From an uncultured bacterium (GTDB lineage: Bacteria > Cyanobacteriota > Vampirovibrionia > Gastranaerophilales > Gastranaerophilaceae), in NCBI GenBank assembly GCA_902777605.1, contig CACYUI010000001.1, positions 62,001 through 126,000 of the forward strand: 64,000 nt of DNA. The letters are read 5' to 3'. The first letter of the stretch is position 1. Each line of letters begins with the position of its first letter. The notes below the pieces were generated by a model. The model ran no database searches. It saw nothing but the letters and a program-made list of their open reading frames with translations, and was not told the DNA's origin. Below are positions 61,958 to 64,000 of this stretch, in pieces. A program made the position numbers and the translations under genes.

Positions 61958-63157
61958 TTAACTCATATAAGATTGGAACAATGGCAGGTACAATGCTAAA
62001 GCCATTACAAGAACTATACTACCAATAACTAAAAGCATTATAGGTTCAATCATTTTTGTAACGGTATCAATAATCCCATCTAAAGTCTTATCTAAGAAAT
62101 TAACACCTTTATCAAGCATGTCACCTAAACGACCAGATTGCTCACCGGTTGCAATCATAAACAAAAGCATTTTAGGAACTACTTTTGTTGACCTTAGAGC
62201 TTGTGACACTTGCAAACCTTGTTGAACTTTTACTATTGCACTACTCATTTTATTCCTTAAAACTGAATTAGTAAGTGTGATAACTGCAAGGTGTAAGCAA
62301 TCAACAATCGGAATACCTGCATCATAAGATACACTCATAACTGACATAAAGTTTGAATAATTAGAATACAATATTAAGTTATTTAACAAAGGCACTTTCA
62401 AAACAAATTTATCCATTACCTCTCTTGCTGGTTTCCAGTTTATAAACATATATATTAGTGCAACAACCGCTATTATAAAAATAGGAATTGTAAACCAATA
62501 TTCTTTCAAATAATCCCCTGCATTTATCATTATTGAAGTAATAAGCGGAAGTGCCTTATCCTGTTGTTCAAACATATCTTTAAAAGCAGGAAAAACGAAT
62601 ATCAACATAACAAGAGATATTATAAATGCCAATACTACAACAAAAGCAGGATACATAAGTGTTCCAATAACTTTTCCTTTTATGTTGGCTTGCTTTGTTA
62701 ATAGATCTTTGATACGACCTAAAGTTTTTTCAAGTTCACCGGCTTCCTCACCAGCCTTTACAAGACCTATAAATATATATCCAAATACATTAGGAAATCT
62801 TGCAAGTGTGTCAGCAAAAGTTGAACCACCCATAATTTGAGTTTTTAAAATTTTTGACATGTTCCTTATTTTTTTCTTAGCAGCCTCCTGCTCCATAAAC
62901 ATTAAAGATTCGACCGCAGGAATACCGGATGTTAACAGTATTTGCAAAGTTGATATAAAATCTATTTTTTCACTTAGTGATAAAGAAGAAATAACACCTT
63001 TTTGCTTTGCTTTTGCATCACTGTACTCTGTTATTTGAGTTGGAACAAGCCCCATTCTTCTGACCACATCTCTTGCATCTTTTAAATCAGAAGCCGTAAC
63101 CTCTCCTGTTACAATCTGTTTTCCTTGTTTTAAAGCTTTATAACTATATATTGGCAT
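61958..63157 (-). CDS. pilC: Type IV pilus inner-membrane platform protein PilC
   Basis: A 399-residue protein with two T2SF domains (about 65-190 and 265-395) and three membrane helices (about 165-190, 215-235, 370-395). It begins MPIYSYKALKQGKQIVTGEVTA, as PilC/GspF do. It anchors the assembly ATPase and passes pilin subunits into the fibre. It follows pilB by 24 bases and is in the same operon. Confidence 0.94.
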   Translation of the reverse strand: MPIYSYKALKQGKQIVTGEVTASDLKDARDVVRRMGLVPTQITEYSDAKAKQKGVISSLSLSEKIDFISTLQILLTSGIPAVESLMFMEQEAAKKKIRNMSKILKTQIMGGSTFADTLARFPNVFGYIFIGLVKAGEEAGELEKTLGRIKDLLTKQANIKGKVIGTLMYPAFVVVLAFIISLVMLIFVFPAFKDMFEQQDKALPLITSIMINAGDYLKEYWFTIPIFIIAVVALIYMFINWKPAREVMDKFVLKVPLLNNLILYSNYSNFMSVMSVSYDAGIPIVDCLHLAVITLTNSVLRNKMSSAIVKVQQGLQVSQALRSTKVVPKMLLFMIATGEQSGRLGDMLDKGVNFLDKTLDGIIDTVTKMIEPIMLLVIGSIVLVMALALYLPLFQSYMS

Positions 63158-63181
63158 TAAAAACCTCTATTCTTGTTTGCA

Positions 63182-64000
63182 TCATTCATTAGCATAGCCT
63201 AACACTCTGATGAATTCACTGCTTGTAGTATTTCCATTTATTATATGCTGAAGGCAAGATACTTTCAATGTTTGCATACCACTCCCCACAGCGGCTTCTT
63301 CTATTTCTATATCATGCGCACCTTGCGCTATCAATCGTTTAATTTCTCTTGTTATAGGCATAATTTCATAAATACCTATACGACCAGAATAACCTAAATA
63401 ACCACACTCTTTACACCCCTTTTTTCTATACAGCTTTGTTTTTAATAATTCTTGTTGCTTTTCTGGATCTGTCGTTATATGTTTTACTTCTTCCTCTGTC
63501 GGGAAATATGCTTCTTTACAGTTATCGCAAAGCTTTCTTACAAGACGCTGAGCAATGACTCCTGTTAATGTTGAAGAAACAAGATAATCCTTTGCTCCCA
63601 TTTCGATAAGACGAGTAACGGTCGCGGCTGCAGAGTTTGTGTGGACGGTACTGAGCACCAAGTGACCTGTAAGAGCAGCAGAAATAGCAACTTCTAATGT
63701 TTCAAAGTCACGAATTTCACCAATAAGTATTATATCAGGGTCCTGTCTTAATATTGCTCTCATACAAGATGCAAAAGTAATATCAGCTTTAGGATTAACC
63801 TGAGATTGGTTTATTCCTTCTAACTTAATTTCAATAGGGTCTTCAATTGTTGTAATATTAACATCTTCTTTATTCAATGACTTTAATATAGTGTACAAAG
63901 TTGTAGTTTTACCAGAACCTGTCGGACCTGATGTAAGAATTATACCATTTGGACATTGTACCATATCATGAATTTTCTCAATATCTTCTTCTGATGCACC
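63182..64000 (-). CDS. pilB: Type IV pilus assembly ATPase PilB/GspE-like, 5' end cut by window edge
   Basis: The visible 272 residues hold Walker A GPTGSGKTTT, the Asp box (TTIEDPIEIKLEGINQSQVN), Walker B DIILIGEIRD and the His box (GHLVLSTVHTNSA). A tetracysteine zinc motif (CDNC ... CKEC) follows and marks PilB/GspE rather than PilT. The frame stays open to the window end, so the N-terminal domains are missing. It powers pilus extension with PilC. Confidence 0.93.
   Translation of the reverse strand, partial: GASEEDIEKIHDMVQCPNGIILTSGPTGSGKTTTLYTILKSLNKEDVNITTIEDPIEIKLEGINQSQVNPKADITFASCMRAILRQDPDIILIGEIRDFETLEVAISAALTGHLVLSTVHTNSAAATVTRLIEMGAKDYLVSSTLTGVIAQRLVRKLCDNCKEAYFPTEEEVKHITTDPEKQQELLKTKLYRKKGCKECGYLGYSGRIGIYEIMPITREIKRLIAQGAHDIEIEEAAVGSGMQTLKVSCLQHIINGNTTSSEFIRVLGYANE

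Overview
The window is AT-rich, densely coded bacterial DNA with about 65 protein genes. I see no rRNA, tRNA or CRISPR. The best fit is a gut-type non-photosynthetic relative of Cyanobacteria (Vampirovibrionia/'Melainabacteria', Gastranaerophilales). The grounds are an 11-subunit complex I without NuoEFG, a SigF-like group-3 sigma factor beside a prepilin peptidase, type IV pilus genes, and several lineage-specific small proteins whose N-termini resemble uncharacterised proteins I recall from that group. The last point is recollection. No marker here settles the phylum.

Layout. 1-4.8 kb: pilin-like gene cut by the left edge, a DUF486 membrane protein, groES-groEL, a small Xre regulator, and an SPFH protein with a small membrane partner. 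4.8-11.2 kb: glycan locus with an RgpF-like protein, GT4, GT2, an ABC lipid/glycan flippase and a third glycosyltransferase, ending in a short CCA-type nucleotidyltransferase. 11.2-20.4 kb: DUF475, a DUF4013-like protein, valS, a 271-bp MITE-like element, radical SAM, Maf, an S1 protein and rimO. 20.6-24.4 kb: a five-gene block of unrecognised proteins. Its first and last members share matching helical N- and C-termini around very different middles. This is the strongest candidate for an undescribed system. 24.5-27.6 kb: lysA, cdaA, YitT-like. 27.6-37.0 kb: nuoABCDHIJKLMN on the minus strand.

37-47.6 kb: TPR proteins, a class-3 lipase-like hydrolase, lgt, a zinc alcohol dehydrogenase, yebC-ybaB-recR, an EF-hand protein, a branched-chain aminotransferase, MlaE, a sigma factor and pilD. 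47.7-58.3 kb: fusA, BioY, rimI, a HicB-like protein, a GerMN protein, a DUF2993 protein, mscL with a zinc-ribbon tail, ileS and a dicarboxylate symporter. 58.3-64 kb: a strong promoter and long leader before rpsL-rpsG, panD with a coupled 47-aa ORF, a glutaredoxin, an SDR, and the pilC/pilB pilus genes cut by the right edge.

The genes connect in several ways. Pilus assembly parts lie at both ends and in the middle (pilin, PilD, PilC, PilB). RimO and its substrate S12 are both present. Lgt follows a probable lipoprotein. The cell is probably diderm (MlaE, DUF2993, surface glycan genes). Complex I implies ion-pumping electron transfer from a donor other than the usual NADH module. Several start codons were moved downstream of the longest ORF where a Shine-Dalgarno site or promoter decided the matter.
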